DNA of 64,000 nt, from positions 186,001 through 250,000 of the forward strand of contig NZ_JAATOT010000005.1 of NCBI RefSeq assembly GCF_011806455.1. The letters run 5' to 3'. This DNA comes from Celeribacter sp. HF31. Lineage in GTDB: Bacteria > Pseudomonadota > Alphaproteobacteria > Rhodobacterales > Rhodobacteraceae. The notes below the pieces were generated by a model, which ran no database searches, was not told the DNA's origin, and worked only from the letters and a program-made list of their open reading frames with translations. Numbering within the stretch: position 1 is the stretch's first letter; every line of letters begins with the position of its first letter. Of the stretch, positions 46,329-55,473 are shown in pieces. Both the position numbers and the translations under genes were made by a program.

Positions 46329-46655
46329 TTATGCCACCATATCCGTCACGTTGCGATGGAGTGCGACCTGTGCGTGGGCCATTTTCACGCTCTCGCGGGA
46401 GACCAGAGCCATGAAGGCCTGCGCCTCGGGCGCGGCCATAAAGCCCGCATCGGCGGATTTGGCCGCCGCCTCATTGGCCCAGACGTAATCCTCGCGCCAA
46501 AGGCCGGTCTCATCACAAGACAGCGTGCGGGCGCAAAGCCCCTCGCACCGGTCGAGGTACCCATCGAGGCCACGGGCCACGGTCATGAACTCTGCGTCGC
46601 TGACGCCGTCGTTCAGGCGAAATGTAACAGTTTCAAGGATTTGAATGTCAGTCAT
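46329..46655 (-). CDS. Small protein co-transcribed with the WYL regulator
   Basis: A 108-residue soluble protein. The layout MTDIQILETVTFRLNDGVSD, FMTVARGLDGYL and LWREDYVWANEAAAKSADAGF suggests a dimeric alpha/beta-barrel (antibiotic-monooxygenase-like) fold. I cannot name a family with certainty. Translation starts at an ATG with GGAGAG upstream; the WYL gene follows after 3 bp. Such small barrel proteins next to WYL regulators may be the regulated target or a detoxifying enzyme; the function is open. Confidence 0.6.
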   Translation of the reverse strand: MTDIQILETVTFRLNDGVSDAEFMTVARGLDGYLDRCEGLCARTLSCDETGLWREDYVWANEAAAKSADAGFMAAPEAQAFMALVSRESVKMAHAQVALHRNVTDMVA

Positions 46656-46697
46656 CGTTTCTCTCCGATTCGGTTTCGATGATCTGAGAATGAGGCT

Positions 46698-46727
46698 CTT
46701 CAACTGACATAAACCTGTCAGTTGAAG
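46698..46727. promoter_or_regulatory. Perfect 12-bp inverted repeat, candidate WYL regulator operator
   Basis: CTTCAACTGACA, six bases, TGTCAGTTGAAG, with no mismatch. It lies 43 bp upstream of the small barrel-protein gene and about 148 bp upstream of tatA on the other strand. The position and symmetry suit autoregulation by the WYL regulator of the same operon. Confidence 0.6.
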
Positions 46728-46874
46728 ATTTCCAGCCCGCCAACCCGCGCCAATGTTGTGCAACGGGGCCGCAGGCGCGATTTTGCGCTTTTCCTCCCCG
46801 AACGAGCGCCCTAATCCTAATCTCCGAGAGTTGTGATGGGCCCGATGCGTGCCCCGTGAAAAATGGAGAGACAC

Positions 46875-47090
46875 ATGCTCAACAACATCGGCCTTCCGGG
46901 CCTCCTGCTCATCGCCGTCGTGGTTCTGGTTCTCTTTGGCCGCGGCAAGATTTCCGGTCTCATGGGCGAGGTCGGCAAAGGCATCACGTCGTTTAAAAAA
47001 GGCGTGGCCGAGGGCACCAAAGAGATCGAAGACGAAGCTGCCGAAGTCGCCAAGGACGTCACCCCCGAGGAGGAGAAAGACAAGGTCTGA
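46875..47090 (+). CDS. tatA: Sec-independent protein translocase subunit TatA
   Basis: A 71-residue subunit forming the export pore for folded proteins. One N-terminal transmembrane helix ([16 protein letters not shown]) is followed by an [17 protein letters not shown] amphipathic helix and an acidic tail. The start at 46875 has GGAGAG four to five bases upstream; an ATG at 46863 is possible but has no good ribosome site. It is the first gene of tatABC. Confidence 0.93.
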   Translation: MLNNIGLPGLLLIAVVVLVLFGRGKISGLMGEVGKGITSFKKGVAEGTKEIEDEAAEVAKDVTPEEEKDKV

Positions 47091-47160
47091 GACCTGTTTT
47101 TCTCGATTGGGTTGGGGGCTTTGGCCCCTCAGACGTGGCATTTAGACAAGGCGGTGCGAG

Positions 47161-47628
47161 ATGTTTGACATCGGCATGTCAGAACTGTTGATCATCGGGG
47201 TCGTGGCGTTGATCGTCGTCGGCCCCAAAGATTTGCCGGGGATGTTCCGCACGCTCGGGCGGTTCACGGCGCGGGCGAAATCCATGGCGCGCGAGTTCTC
47301 CCGCGCGATGGAAGCGGCGGCGGACGAGAGCGGTATGAAAGAGGCGTCCGAGGCTTTGAAGGGGGCTGCGAACCCGAAGAAATTCGGTCTCGATAAGCTC
47401 AACGAAGCGGCGGACACCTTCGAGAAGTGGGACCCGATGAAGGCCGCTGACGGCAAGGCGGCCCCGAAAACGGACAAGTTGCAAAAAGACGAGTTGAGCC
47501 CGGAACGTGCCGAGGCGGCCAAGAAAATTTCGGATGCGGCAGCGAAAAAGGCGACCGAGCGGCTCCAGGCCGAATTGGATGCCGAGGCGTCGGACAAGGC
47601 GACTGAGAAGAAGGGCGGCGACGCATGA
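47161..47628 (+). CDS. tatB: Sec-independent protein translocase subunit TatB
   Basis: A 155-residue TatB: MFDIGMSELLIIGVVALIVVGPKDLP at the start with the conserved glutamate and Gly-Pro hinge, then an amphipathic helix and a charged, Ala/Lys-rich tail. With TatC it forms the receptor for twin-arginine signal peptides. It overlaps tatC by 4 bp and is 70 bp from tatA. Confidence 0.94.
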   Translation: MFDIGMSELLIIGVVALIVVGPKDLPGMFRTLGRFTARAKSMAREFSRAMEAAADESGMKEASEALKGAANPKKFGLDKLNEAADTFEKWDPMKAADGKAAPKTDKLQKDELSPERAEAAKKISDAAAKKATERLQAELDAEASDKATEKKGGDA

Positions 47629-48515
47629 GCGACAGCGATATCGAAGACAGCAGCGCGCCCTTGATCGAGCATTTGGCGGAGCTGCGCACACGGATCATTC
47701 GCGCGGTGCTGGCCTTTGTCGTTGGCATGGTGATCTGCTTTGCGGTTGCCGGTCCGATCCTCGATTTCCTCCTGGTGCCGATCGAAAAGAGCATGCGCGC
47801 CTTGGGCAACCCGAACCCGGTGATGCAATACACCGCGCCGCAGGAATATTTCTTCACGCTCATTCGCATCTCCATGGTCGGCGGTCTGGCGATTTCCTTC
47901 CCGGTGATCGCCTATCAGCTCTGGCGTTTCGTCGCGCCGGGGCTTTACCGCAATGAAAAGAATGCGTTTTTGCCCTTCCTGATCGCCTCTCCGGTGCTCT
48001 TCCTGATGGGCGCGGCCTTCGCGCAATATGTGGTTGTGCCGCTGGCGATGACCTTTTTCCTTGGTTTCGCCGATCTGCCGTCATTCGTGGGCGCGCTGGT
48101 CACCAACGGCGGTGACGTGGCGGCGGCCTCGACCGACACGGGCATCGACATCGTCTTCAACGGCAAGGTCAACGAAAGCCTTGATATCACGTTGAAAATG
48201 ATCGTGGCCTTCGGGCTGTGTTTCCAACTTCCTGTGCTTTTGACCCTGATGGGCAAGGCTGGTCTTGCGACGGCGCGCGGCCTGCGGGCGACCCGGAAAT
48301 ACGCCGTCGTGGGCATCCTGACCGTCGCCGCCTTGGTGACGCCGCCGGATGTGACGACCCAGCTGATCCTCTTCGTTGTGGTTTACGGCCTCTACGAAGT
48401 CTCGATCTTCCTCGTCGCGCGTGTCGAAAAGAAACGCACCGAAGAGCTGCGCGCCGCTGGCGTGTTGGACGAGGACGAAGACCTGTTTGCCGAGTTCGAC
48501 GAAGATGACAAGTAA
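47625..48515 (+). CDS. tatC: Sec-independent protein translocase subunit TatC
   Basis: A 296-residue, six-helix membrane protein and the signal-peptide receptor of the Tat system. The family motif HLAELRTRIIRAVLAF is near the N-terminus, followed by FVAPGLYRNEKNAFLPF. The C-terminal tail is acidic and longer than in E. coli (DEDEDLFAEFDEDD). It starts within tatB and overlaps the DUF815 ATPase gene by 11 bp. Confidence 0.95.
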   Translation: MSDSDIEDSSAPLIEHLAELRTRIIRAVLAFVVGMVICFAVAGPILDFLLVPIEKSMRALGNPNPVMQYTAPQEYFFTLIRISMVGGLAISFPVIAYQLWRFVAPGLYRNEKNAFLPFLIASPVLFLMGAAFAQYVVVPLAMTFFLGFADLPSFVGALVTNGGDVAAASTDTGIDIVFNGKVNESLDITLKMIVAFGLCFQLPVLLTLMGKAGLATARGLRATRKYAVVGILTVAALVTPPDVTTQLILFVVVYGLYEVSIFLVARVEKKRTEELRAAGVLDEDEDLFAEFDEDDK

Positions 48516-49347
48516 GACCCTGAAACGCATTGCCGAGGCCCTCGAACGCATGGCCCCGGCGCCTCTGGCCGCGCCCGATTTCGATCACGCAGACGCCTAT
48601 GTCTGGCACACGGAACCCGATGCGTTGCAGCCGGTCAAAACGGTCTCGCGGGTCGATATTTCGCTCCTCGTCGGGGTGGATCGCTCTCGGGACACGCTTC
48701 TGGAAAACACTCTGCAATTCGCCCGTGGCTTGCCGGCCAACAACGCGCTCCTGTGGGGCGCGCGCGGGATGGGGAAATCCTCTCTGGTCAAATCCGTCCA
48801 TGCGGCGGTGAATGCCGAAGGCCTGCCGCTCAAGATCGTCGAGATGCAGCGCGAAGACCTGCCCACTGTGGCGCGTCTTTTGAACCTCTTGCGCAGCTCC
48901 GAGCATCGCTTTCTGCTGTTCTGCGACGACCTGTCGTTCAGCCATGACGACCAGCATTACAAATCGCTCAAAGCGGTGCTCGACGGCGGTATCGAAGGCC
49001 GCCCGGACAATGTGCTGTTCTACGCCACCTCCAATCGCCGTCACCTGATGCCGCGCGATATGATCGAGAACGAGCGCAGCTCCGCGATCAACCCGTCGGA
49101 GGCGACCGAGGAAAAGGTTTCTCTGTCGGACCGCTTCGGGCTTTGGCTTGGTTTTCACCCCTGTTCTCAGGACGAATATCTCGAGATGATCCGAGGCTAT
49201 TGTCGGGAATATGGCGTCGAAGTCGAGGAAGAGACGCTCCGCGCCGAGGCCATCGAATGGCAAGCGACGCGTGGGTCTCGTTCAGGCCGTGTGGCCTGGC
49301 AGTTCTTTACCGATCTGGCGGGGCGTCAGGGCGTCAAGCTGGGCTGA
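48505..49347 (+). CDS. DUF815-family AAA+ ATPase
   Basis: A 280-residue ATPase. Walker A is WGARGMGKSSLVKS (about residues 92-105), Walker B is LLFCDDLSF, and sensor-type ATSNRRHL follows, with the family core RFLLFCDDLSFSHDDQHYKSLKAVLDGG. DUF815 proteins are conserved in alphaproteobacteria but lack an assigned function. It overlaps tatC, so it is co-expressed with the Tat genes; a direct link to export is inference only. It is convergent with the nlpD-like gene. Confidence 0.8.
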   Translation: MTSKTLKRIAEALERMAPAPLAAPDFDHADAYVWHTEPDALQPVKTVSRVDISLLVGVDRSRDTLLENTLQFARGLPANNALLWGARGMGKSSLVKSVHAAVNAEGLPLKIVEMQREDLPTVARLLNLLRSSEHRFLLFCDDLSFSHDDQHYKSLKAVLDGGIEGRPDNVLFYATSNRRHLMPRDMIENERSSAINPSEATEEKVSLSDRFGLWLGFHPCSQDEYLEMIRGYCREYGVEVEEETLRAEAIEWQATRGSRSGRVAWQFFTDLAGRQGVKLG

Positions 49348-49367
49348 GCCTACGGTTCTAAATAGCG

Positions 49368-49397
49368 AAAACGGGAAGGCCAAACCTCCCCGTTTCC
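49368..49397. terminator. Terminator-like hairpin between convergent genes
   Basis: CGGGAAGG pairs with CCTCCCCG (one G-U on the minus RNA) around CCAAA. AAAA/TTTT lies on the minus side, GTTTCC on the plus side. It serves the convergent DUF815 and nlpD-like genes. Confidence 0.65.
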
Positions 49398-49419
49398 TTT
49401 GCTGTTACAAATACTCAAA
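49392..49419 (-). repeat. 3'-end element, copy 4
   Basis: On the minus strand: GAGTATTT, GTAACAG, CAAAGGAAAC, beginning 6 to 8 nt after the nlpD-like stop codon, sense orientation, and running straight into the terminator stem. Confidence 0.65.
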
Positions 49420-49424
49420 TCCCG

Positions 49425-50606
49425 TCAGTTCAGATAAGGCGTCGGGTCGACCGTCTGGGTGCCTTTGAACACCATGAACTGCAAGGCGTTGAATTCGTTG
49501 GCGGTCACCTTGGCGATGGTCTGGCCACGTTTCACGCTGTCGCCTTTCTTCACCGCAATGTCGTCGATAAAGCTATAGGCCGTCTGCAAGCCGCCGCCGT
49601 GATCCACGACCATGATTTTCACGCCATCGGCATTGGTGGAGATCAGCTTCACCGTACCGTCTTTCGCGGCTTTCACCGGCGTGCCGGAGGTGGCGGCGAA
49701 GAGGATGAATTTCGATTTCGTCTTGTCGTAATCGCGGATGATTGCGCCCGAGACGGGTTTGGCCATTTCCGAGGTGGTCGAAGTTTGCGTCGCGCCGAGA
49801 TCCGCCGCCGGTTTGGTCGTCGCGGGTGCGGGTTTGGCGGCATCCGGGTCGGGCAGGGGCTCGGAGGCCGAGGGCGGTGTGGGCGTCGGCGTGCCTTGGC
49901 CCGGCTGTGTCTCGGACGCTTGCACGGTCACTTCGGAGGCTTTCACCGGGATCAGCAGATAACGGCCTTCCTCGACGGAGAGATCGGAATCGAGGCCGTT
50001 CCAATCCGCCAGAGCGCGCACGGAGATGCCGTAGGTGCGGGCGATGGAATAGGCGGTTTCGCCGCGTTTGACCTGGTGGCGCACCGGCTCCATGCCCTCG
50101 ATCGGGTCGGAGGCTTTGGCCTGCGTCATCGTGGTGGTGGTCGTCTGGCCGCTTCCAGCGTTGCTCAGCCCCTCTTCGGCGAGCGCCGTGATGTCGATCC
50201 GCTCGCCCGAGGCGATGGTGCCTGCGCGGGTGGCGGCGGAGGTGCCGTCTATGCGGCGCGGGAGCGCGATCACCTCGCCTTCGCGCAGGGTGACGTCATC
50301 GGTGATGCCATTGTAGCGCGCCAACTCGTTCACAGACAGGCCGGTGCGGTTCGCGACATCGGCGATGGTGTCACCCCGTTTGGCGACGGCGACCTGATAA
50401 TTCGGATAAGAGATGATGCCCTGCGCGTTCGGCGTCGGTTTCGAAATGGTTTTGGCTTCCGAGGCCGCAGGTGCCGTGGAAAACGCATCGGTCATGCCAC
50501 GCAGATCGAAATCGATCGGCTTGTCACAGGCGTTCAGCGCCAAAACGGCACAGCCCATCATCGCAAGTCCGGCACGGCGGGTCTCAAACGTCGAAAAAAT
50601 CGTCAT
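49425..50606 (-). CDS. nlpD: NlpD-like lipoprotein with LysM repeats and degenerate M23 domain
   Basis: A 393-residue lipoprotein. The lipobox is LNAC (C27). Two LysM domains bind peptidoglycan (about residues 70-115 and 170-215: YQVAVAKRGDTIADVANRTG, HQVKRGETAYSIARTYG). A Pro/Thr-rich linker precedes a C-terminal LytM/M23 domain from about 280. There the metal residues are missing: the usual first His-x3-Asp region reads FILFAATSGTPVKAA, and the last HxH reads LQFMVF. This matches NlpD-type amidase activators rather than active endopeptidases. It follows surE-pcm, the classic order. Confidence 0.85.
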   Translation of the reverse strand: MTIFSTFETRRAGLAMMGCAVLALNACDKPIDFDLRGMTDAFSTAPAASEAKTISKPTPNAQGIISYPNYQVAVAKRGDTIADVANRTGLSVNELARYNGITDDVTLREGEVIALPRRIDGTSAATRAGTIASGERIDITALAEEGLSNAGSGQTTTTTMTQAKASDPIEGMEPVRHQVKRGETAYSIARTYGISVRALADWNGLDSDLSVEEGRYLLIPVKASEVTVQASETQPGQGTPTPTPPSASEPLPDPDAAKPAPATTKPAADLGATQTSTTSEMAKPVSGAIIRDYDKTKSKFILFAATSGTPVKAAKDGTVKLISTNADGVKIMVVDHGGGLQTAYSFIDDIAVKKGDSVKRGQTIAKVTANEFNALQFMVFKGTQTVDPTPYLN

Positions 50607-50675
50607 CTCACTCTGTCCTCAATGGCGGGGGATATCCCCTTCGGTCCCTCTCTGACGGAGGTGTCTAAAACTCGG

Positions 50676-51317
50676 TCACTCCTGACCCATCCCCTCGACG
50701 AGGGGCACGAAACGCACGGCGCGCAGTTCTTCGTAATCGAAACCGTCCTCGAGCCGCGTCACCTTGATCAGGCTTTGCACGGCGTCGGACTGACCGACCG
50801 GCAAGACCATGATACCGCCAGTTTTCAACTGCGCCAAGAGGGGCCCGGGAGGGTCCTCTGCCGCGGCGGTCACAAGAATGCGATCAAAAGGCGCCTGATC
50901 GGGCAGGCCGAATGAGCCATCGGCAGACATCGAGGTGATGTTGACGATGCCCAGACGGTCAAAGACGGCCTGCGCCTCGCGCACCAGACGGGCATAGCGA
51001 TCCACCGTGTAGACCCGGCGGGCAAGCTGGCTCAGCACGGCGGCCTGATAGCCCGAGCCTGTGCCGACCTCGAGCACCTTGTCGCGCGGTTGCACATCGA
51101 GCGCCTGGGTCATCAGCCCCACCACGGAGGGTTGCGAAATGGTCTGGCCGCAGGCGATGGGCAGCGGCATGTCCTCATAGGCGCGCTCGGCGAACAGGCC
51201 TTTGACGAAATCGCCCCGGTCGATCTTTTCCATGGCCTGAAGCGTGCGCTGATCCGTCACGCCCTTGGAACGGAGCGTGAAGAGATATTGCATTTTGGCT
51301 TCAGGGGTCATGGCCAT
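50676..51317 (-). CDS. pcm: Protein-L-isoaspartate O-methyltransferase
   Basis: A 213-residue SAM methyltransferase that repairs isoaspartyl residues in damaged proteins. Motifs are [30 protein letters not shown] (SAM site) and [23 protein letters not shown]. The start ATG overlaps the surE stop by one base. Length and order with surE are typical. Confidence 0.95.
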   Translation of the reverse strand: MAMTPEAKMQYLFTLRSKGVTDQRTLQAMEKIDRGDFVKGLFAERAYEDMPLPIACGQTISQPSVVGLMTQALDVQPRDKVLEVGTGSGYQAAVLSQLARRVYTVDRYARLVREAQAVFDRLGIVNITSMSADGSFGLPDQAPFDRILVTAAAEDPPGPLLAQLKTGGIMVLPVGQSDAVQSLIKVTRLEDGFDYEELRAVRFVPLVEGMGQE

Positions 51318-52099
51318 CAGAGCGCACGCTCCAGATCTTTGATCATGTCATGCGCAGTCAGGTCGGCGCGCATCGGCGTCACTGAAATATGGCCTTCGAG
51401 ATTGGCGGTCACGTCGGTGTCAGGACCGGTGTCGACGGATTGCTCGGAGCCGCGCACCCACAGGAATCGCCGCCCGGTGGGGGAAACCTGGCCCTCCATC
51501 ACAAAGCCCGGGGTTTTGCGACGGCCTTGGCGCGCGACCGTGATGTCTTTCACGTCAGAGGCCGGGATCGGTGGGAAATTTACATTATAAAACAGGCGGT
51601 AAACGTCGTCTTCGCCCCAAGGAGCCTTGTCCAGAAGATGCCGGATCACGCGGGCGCCGTGTTGGGCCGCGGCCTCGAACGGGTCTTCGGCCTCATAGTT
51701 GTGCGGGCCGAGGAATTGCGACAGGGCGATGGCTTTCACACCCTGCAACGCGGCCTCCATGGCACCGCCGATGGTGCCCGAGTACATCACGTTTTCGCCC
51801 GCATTGTTGCCACGATTGACGCCGGAGAGCACCAGATCGGGACGCGCGGGCAGGATGTCGTGCAGGCCTGCCAAGACGCAATCCGCAGGCGAGCCCTCGG
51901 CGGCCCAGCGACGCGGGCCAAGCTCGGAAATCATCGTGGGGCTGGCGTAGGAAATGCAATGGCCGACGCCGGATTGCTCAAACGCCGGTGCGACGACCCA
52001 GACCTCGCCCTCGGGACCGGCAATTTCAGCCGCGATGGCCTCTAAGGTTTTCAGACCCGGCGCGTTGATGCCGTCGTCATTGGTGATCAGGATGCGCAT
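51317..52099 (-). CDS. surE: 5'/3'-nucleotidase SurE
   Basis: A 260-residue metal-dependent nucleotidase. The acidic metal site is [15 protein letters not shown] at the N-terminus (D8-D9), with the catalytic stretch [25 protein letters not shown] in the middle. It dephosphorylates nucleoside monophosphates and supports stationary-phase survival. The ATG at 52099 is the family start; a longer in-frame extension upstream was rejected. Confidence 0.95.
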   Translation of the reverse strand: MRILITNDDGINAPGLKTLEAIAAEIAGPEGEVWVVAPAFEQSGVGHCISYASPTMISELGPRRWAAEGSPADCVLAGLHDILPARPDLVLSGVNRGNNAGENVMYSGTIGGAMEAALQGVKAIALSQFLGPHNYEAEDPFEAAAQHGARVIRHLLDKAPWGEDDVYRLFYNVNFPPIPASDVKDITVARQGRRKTPGFVMEGQVSPTGRRFLWVRGSEQSVDTGPDTDVTANLEGHISVTPMRADLTAHDMIKDLERAL

Positions 52100-52186
52100 G
52101 GGCTCGCTTTCTCTTGTGTTGCCTATGTCCTTAAAGCAGGCTGGGAATCGCGGCAAGTCGCCCGCCTGATCTGAGAGGAAAAACCT

Positions 52187-52576
52187 ATGGGAAAACCTGT
52201 TTTGGACGCCGTTGCGGTCACGGCAACCGATATGGAGCGGGCGATGGCGTTCTATACGCTCTTGGGCTTCGACTTTGAGGGCGGCTTTATGACCGAGGAT
52301 CACGTCGAACCGGTGCGGGCGCCCGGAGAGCCGCGTTTGATGATCGATCATGCCAGCCTGATGGAAAAACTGACGGGCGAAGCGCCGCGCGCGCCGAACC
52401 ATTCCTGCTTTGCGCTCTTGTGCGACAATCCGGCGGAGGTGGATGCCATAGCCAAGATGGTCGAAGAGGCAGGATTTGCGGTGCTCACCCAGCCTTGGGA
52501 TGCGTTTTGGGGGCAACGATATGCGACCGTGGCGGACCCGGATGGCTACCGGGTAGACCTGTTTGCGCCTCTGTGA
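52187..52576 (+). CDS. VOC-family (glyoxalase-like) protein
   Basis: A 129-residue vicinal-oxygen-chelate fold protein: [22 protein letters not shown] at the start and [19 protein letters not shown] at the end, the two halves of a typical beta-alpha-beta-beta-beta module pair. Members act as glyoxalases, fosfomycin-resistance enzymes or dioxygenases; the residues seen do not settle which. The ATG follows GAGAGG. It is divergent from surE. Confidence 0.75.
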   Translation: MGKPVLDAVAVTATDMERAMAFYTLLGFDFEGGFMTEDHVEPVRAPGEPRLMIDHASLMEKLTGEAPRAPNHSCFALLCDNPAEVDAIAKMVEEAGFAVLTQPWDAFWGQRYATVADPDGYRVDLFAPL

Positions 52577-52703
52577 GGACGGGCTTTGAGTCCAGAGAGG
52601 ACATTGGCCACGAGGGTGTGCGCCTGACCGCCGGGACAGTCTGGCGCACGCCTGGCGCCTTCGGCTTGTTTTCGGGCGGTGGCGCTTCGTTCAAACGACA
52701 GCT

Positions 52704-52722
52704 TTGTCCGCAAAGCGGACAA
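52704..52722. repeat. Perfect 8-bp inverted repeat between convergent genes
   Basis: TTGTCCGC, AAA, GCGGACAA. It lies between the VOC gene and the convergent SDR gene, where a terminator would be expected, but no T-run follows on either strand. Confidence 0.45.
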
Positions 52723-52745
52723 TGCGTCGCCGCTAGCAGAGGGCT

Positions 52746-53414
52746 TTAGAGCAGCCCCGCCTCTTTCAACAGCCGCGGGGCCTCGTCGCGCGGATGCGTC
52801 AGCGTCGCTTTGTCCTCACCCGGAAAGAACCGTGCGCGGGTGGCGGTGGGCATGGGGTTGGGCGATAGGATGTGGACGCGGGGGGCTTTGCTCATCGCGG
52901 AGGTCTCCGCCTGCCAGCTTTTCGCCATGGCGATCTGCGCGGCTTTTGAGGCACCATAGGCGCCAAAGAATTTCTCGCCCGCGTGGTTGTCCTCGAAAAA
53001 CAGCGCCTCACCCGGCGCGTCGCCCATGGTCAAGAGCGGCGAGATCATCGGGATCAGCTTGCCGGTCGCGATGACATTGGTGGTCATCGTGCGGTCGAAA
53101 TCTTTCGGGTCCATGTGATCGGCGGGGGACAAAAGTTGAGCGTAAACAGCGGTATGCGCCCAGAGGTCCAAGTGGCCCCAACGGTCGTAAATGCCGCGAC
53201 AGAGATGCGCCATGGCGTCCGGGTTGGTGACATCCATCGGCGCCAGGGTGGCCTGACCGCCCTTGGCCTTGATCCGGTCGTCGAGCTCTTCGAGCGCGCC
53301 TGTGGTCTTGGCGACGGCGACGATGTGATAGTCGGGCGCCAGAGCCTCGGCGAGGAAAAAGCCAAGGCCGCGCGAGGCGCCGGTGATGAGGGCGATTTTT
53401 GGGATCTCTGTCAT
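52746..53414 (-). CDS. Short-chain dehydrogenase/reductase
   Basis: A 222-residue classical SDR. TGASRGLG (nucleotide site) is near residue 13 and YGASKAAQ carries the catalytic Tyr and Lys. It lies downstream of purF and a small unknown gene on the same strand. Substrate unknown. The ATG at 53414 gives the family's usual start; the longer frame upstream adds a non-conserved leader. Confidence 0.85.
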   Translation of the reverse strand: MTEIPKIALITGASRGLGFFLAEALAPDYHIVAVAKTTGALEELDDRIKAKGGQATLAPMDVTNPDAMAHLCRGIYDRWGHLDLWAHTAVYAQLLSPADHMDPKDFDRTMTTNVIATGKLIPMISPLLTMGDAPGEALFFEDNHAGEKFFGAYGASKAAQIAMAKSWQAETSAMSKAPRVHILSPNPMPTATRARFFPGEDKATLTHPRDEAPRLLKEAGLL

Positions 53415-53445
53415 GGGATTTGTGTGGCGGTTGCCCGGCGCGGCG

Positions 53446-53964
53446 TCAAGAGGATTTGAGCGCGCTGCGCTCAAGCGTCCCGGTGGCTTCGTAAAGATCA
53501 ATCAACTGATCGAGGGAGATGTCTTTCGCCTCGGCGCTGATCGCTTCGGGACGCGCGGTGCCGTCGCCGAACCCGAGCGTCACCTGACTGCCCTGAACTG
53601 CCAGAGGCGAGAGATCGTTGGCCAGTGTTGCAGGCGTCGAGTCGGGGACAGCGCCGCCGTCCAAAAGGTCGAGATAGGCATAGAACACCGCGTGCGGCAC
53701 CTCGACCCAAAGCGCCACCATCAGCGCCTCGTCCGAGCCGCGCAGCGGCAGGGAAAGCGTGGCGCGCAGGAACCGCCGATCTTTGAGACGGCACAGCTCA
53801 GAGGCCAGTTGGTCGTCGCCCGCTTTGACAAAGGGGGCCTCGCCACGCGCTTCATGCGGCCAGTCGGAGGGGTGATCGAAGCCGATGTCGATCAGCCCGC
53901 CGAACGGGCCGTCCGGGTCCATGAGCGCGCGCCAGCGCGGGTCGAGATCAAGCAGGGAGGCCAA
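53446..53964 (-). CDS. DUF2199-like protein of unknown function
   Basis: A 172-residue soluble protein. The central part RRFLRATLSLPLRGSDEALMVALWVEV recalls DUF2199, but the cysteine-rich start of that family is absent, so the call is tentative. Translation apparently begins at a TTG 3 bp after the purF stop; the next in-frame ATG would remove 14 residues. It sits between purF and an SDR gene. Confidence 0.5.
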   Translation of the reverse strand: MASLLDLDPRWRALMDPDGPFGGLIDIGFDHPSDWPHEARGEAPFVKAGDDQLASELCRLKDRRFLRATLSLPLRGSDEALMVALWVEVPHAVFYAYLDLLDGGAVPDSTPATLANDLSPLAVQGSQVTLGFGDGTARPEAISAEAKDISLDQLIDLYEATGTLERSALKSS

Positions 53965-53967
53965 GGT

Positions 53968-55473
53968 TCAGCACGCGAGCGAGGAGGTGGCTTTTTCGAC
54001 GCCTTTGTCTTTCATCTTCTCGCTGACACGCGAGGAGGTCTCCAAAGAGGCGAGGTATTCCGGTGAGACGCCCGTGACATATTCGCCGTTGAAACAGGAG
54101 CAATCAAAGGCCTCGATCTCCGGGTTGCCCTCTTTGGCGGCCCAGATGAGGTCTTCGAGCTTTTGATAGATCAGACCGTCGGCGTTGAGATAGTCACAGA
54201 TTTCCTCAACGCTGCGGTTGTTGGCGACCAGCTCTTCTTTCGTGGGCATGTCGATGCCGTAGACATTGGCGTATTTCACCGGCGGGGAGGCCGAGGCGAT
54301 GTAGACCTTCTTGGCGCCGGCTTCGCGACACATCTGGACGATCTTCTTGATCGTATTGCCGCGCACGATGCTGTCGTCGACCAAAAGGATATTGCGCCCC
54401 TTCATCTCCAATTCCATCGCGTTCAACTTGCGACGCACGGACTTTTGACGCTCGCTCTGGCCCGGCATGATGAAGGTCCGGCCCACATAGCGGTTTTTCA
54501 CCAGACCCTCGCGGTAGCGAATGCCGGTGATGTTGGAGACCTCAAGCGCCGCAGGACGTGCGCTGTCCGGCACCGGGATGATCGCGTCGATCTCGAACCC
54601 GCTGTCGAGGATTTGCTGTGCCAGCGTCTGACCCATGCGGAGCTGGGTTTTGTAGACGGAGATGCCGTCGAGCATGCTGTCGGGACGGGCGAGATAGACA
54701 TATTCGAAAATACAGGGCGTCAGCTTGCCCTCAACACATTGGCGTTTGTGCATATTGCCGTCGAGGTCGATCAGGATCGCCTCGCCCGGGGCCATGTCGC
54801 GGATTTTCTCGAAGCCGTTGATGCCAAAGGCCACGTCCTCAGACGCAAAGGAATATTCATCGCCTGCGTCGGTTTCGCGTTTTGCGACAGAGAGCGGGCG
54901 GATGCCATGCGGATCGCGGAAGGCCAAAAGGCCGACGCCCGCGATCAGACAGATCACGGAATAGGCGCCCTGCACCCGCTCCATGGTCATTTTTACACCA
55001 GCCAGAATGTTGCGCACCGGATCGTCGGTGCCGTTCACCTTGATGGCGTCAGAGACCTTGTCTGCCAGCACGTTCAACAGGATTTCACTGTCGGAGGTGG
55101 TGCGCAGATGGCGGGAATACTTGCCGACCACCTTGGCGCGCTGCTCTTCGGTGTTGGTGATATTGCCGTTGTGCACGAGGTAGATGCCGTAGGGCGCATT
55201 GACGAAGAACGGTTGGGCCTCTGCGGCCGAAAGCGAGCCCGCGGTGGGGTAGCGCACATGGCCAAGCCCGAGACGGCCCAGAAGGTTCGGCGCATCCTGC
55301 GGACCGAACACGTCTTTCACAAGGCCGGAGCCTTTGCGTTCGCGGAAAAACTCGCCGTCATAGGTCACAATGCCCGAGGCGTCCTGACCCCGATGCTGAA
55401 GCATCAAAAGCCCGTCGTAGAGCTCCGCAAAGACATCGTTCGTCCGGCTCGCGATCCCAAAAATCCCGCACAT
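53968..55473 (-). CDS. purF: Amidophosphoribosyltransferase
   Basis: A 501-residue enzyme for the first committed step of purine synthesis (PRPP plus glutamine to phosphoribosylamine). Cys2 in MCGIFGIAS is the glutaminase nucleophile, with no propeptide. The phosphoribosyltransferase motif is ILLVDDSIVRGNTIKKIV, and VPDSARPAALEVS and NRYVGRTFIMP are also conserved. Two cysteines near the C-terminus (DCSCFNGEYVTG) could belong to a 4Fe-4S cluster as in some relatives, though others of that set are not obvious. Confidence 0.95.
   Translation of the reverse strand: MCGIFGIASRTNDVFAELYDGLLMLQHRGQDASGIVTYDGEFFRERKGSGLVKDVFGPQDAPNLLGRLGLGHVRYPTAGSLSAAEAQPFFVNAPYGIYLVHNGNITNTEEQRAKVVGKYSRHLRTTSDSEILLNVLADKVSDAIKVNGTDDPVRNILAGVKMTMERVQGAYSVICLIAGVGLLAFRDPHGIRPLSVAKRETDAGDEYSFASEDVAFGINGFEKIRDMAPGEAILIDLDGNMHKRQCVEGKLTPCIFEYVYLARPDSMLDGISVYKTQLRMGQTLAQQILDSGFEIDAIIPVPDSARPAALEVSNITGIRYREGLVKNRYVGRTFIMPGQSERQKSVRRKLNAMELEMKGRNILLVDDSIVRGNTIKKIVQMCREAGAKKVYIASASPPVKYANVYGIDMPTKEELVANNRSVEEICDYLNADGLIYQKLEDLIWAAKEGNPEIEAFDCSCFNGEYVTGVSPEYLASLETSSRVSEKMKDKGVEKATSSLAC

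Noticed and set aside
45603-46682. Open frame of 359 codons on the plus strand over the WYL regulator
   Set aside because: The minus-strand WYL regulator and its partner have clear domains and ribosome sites; the plus frame has neither.
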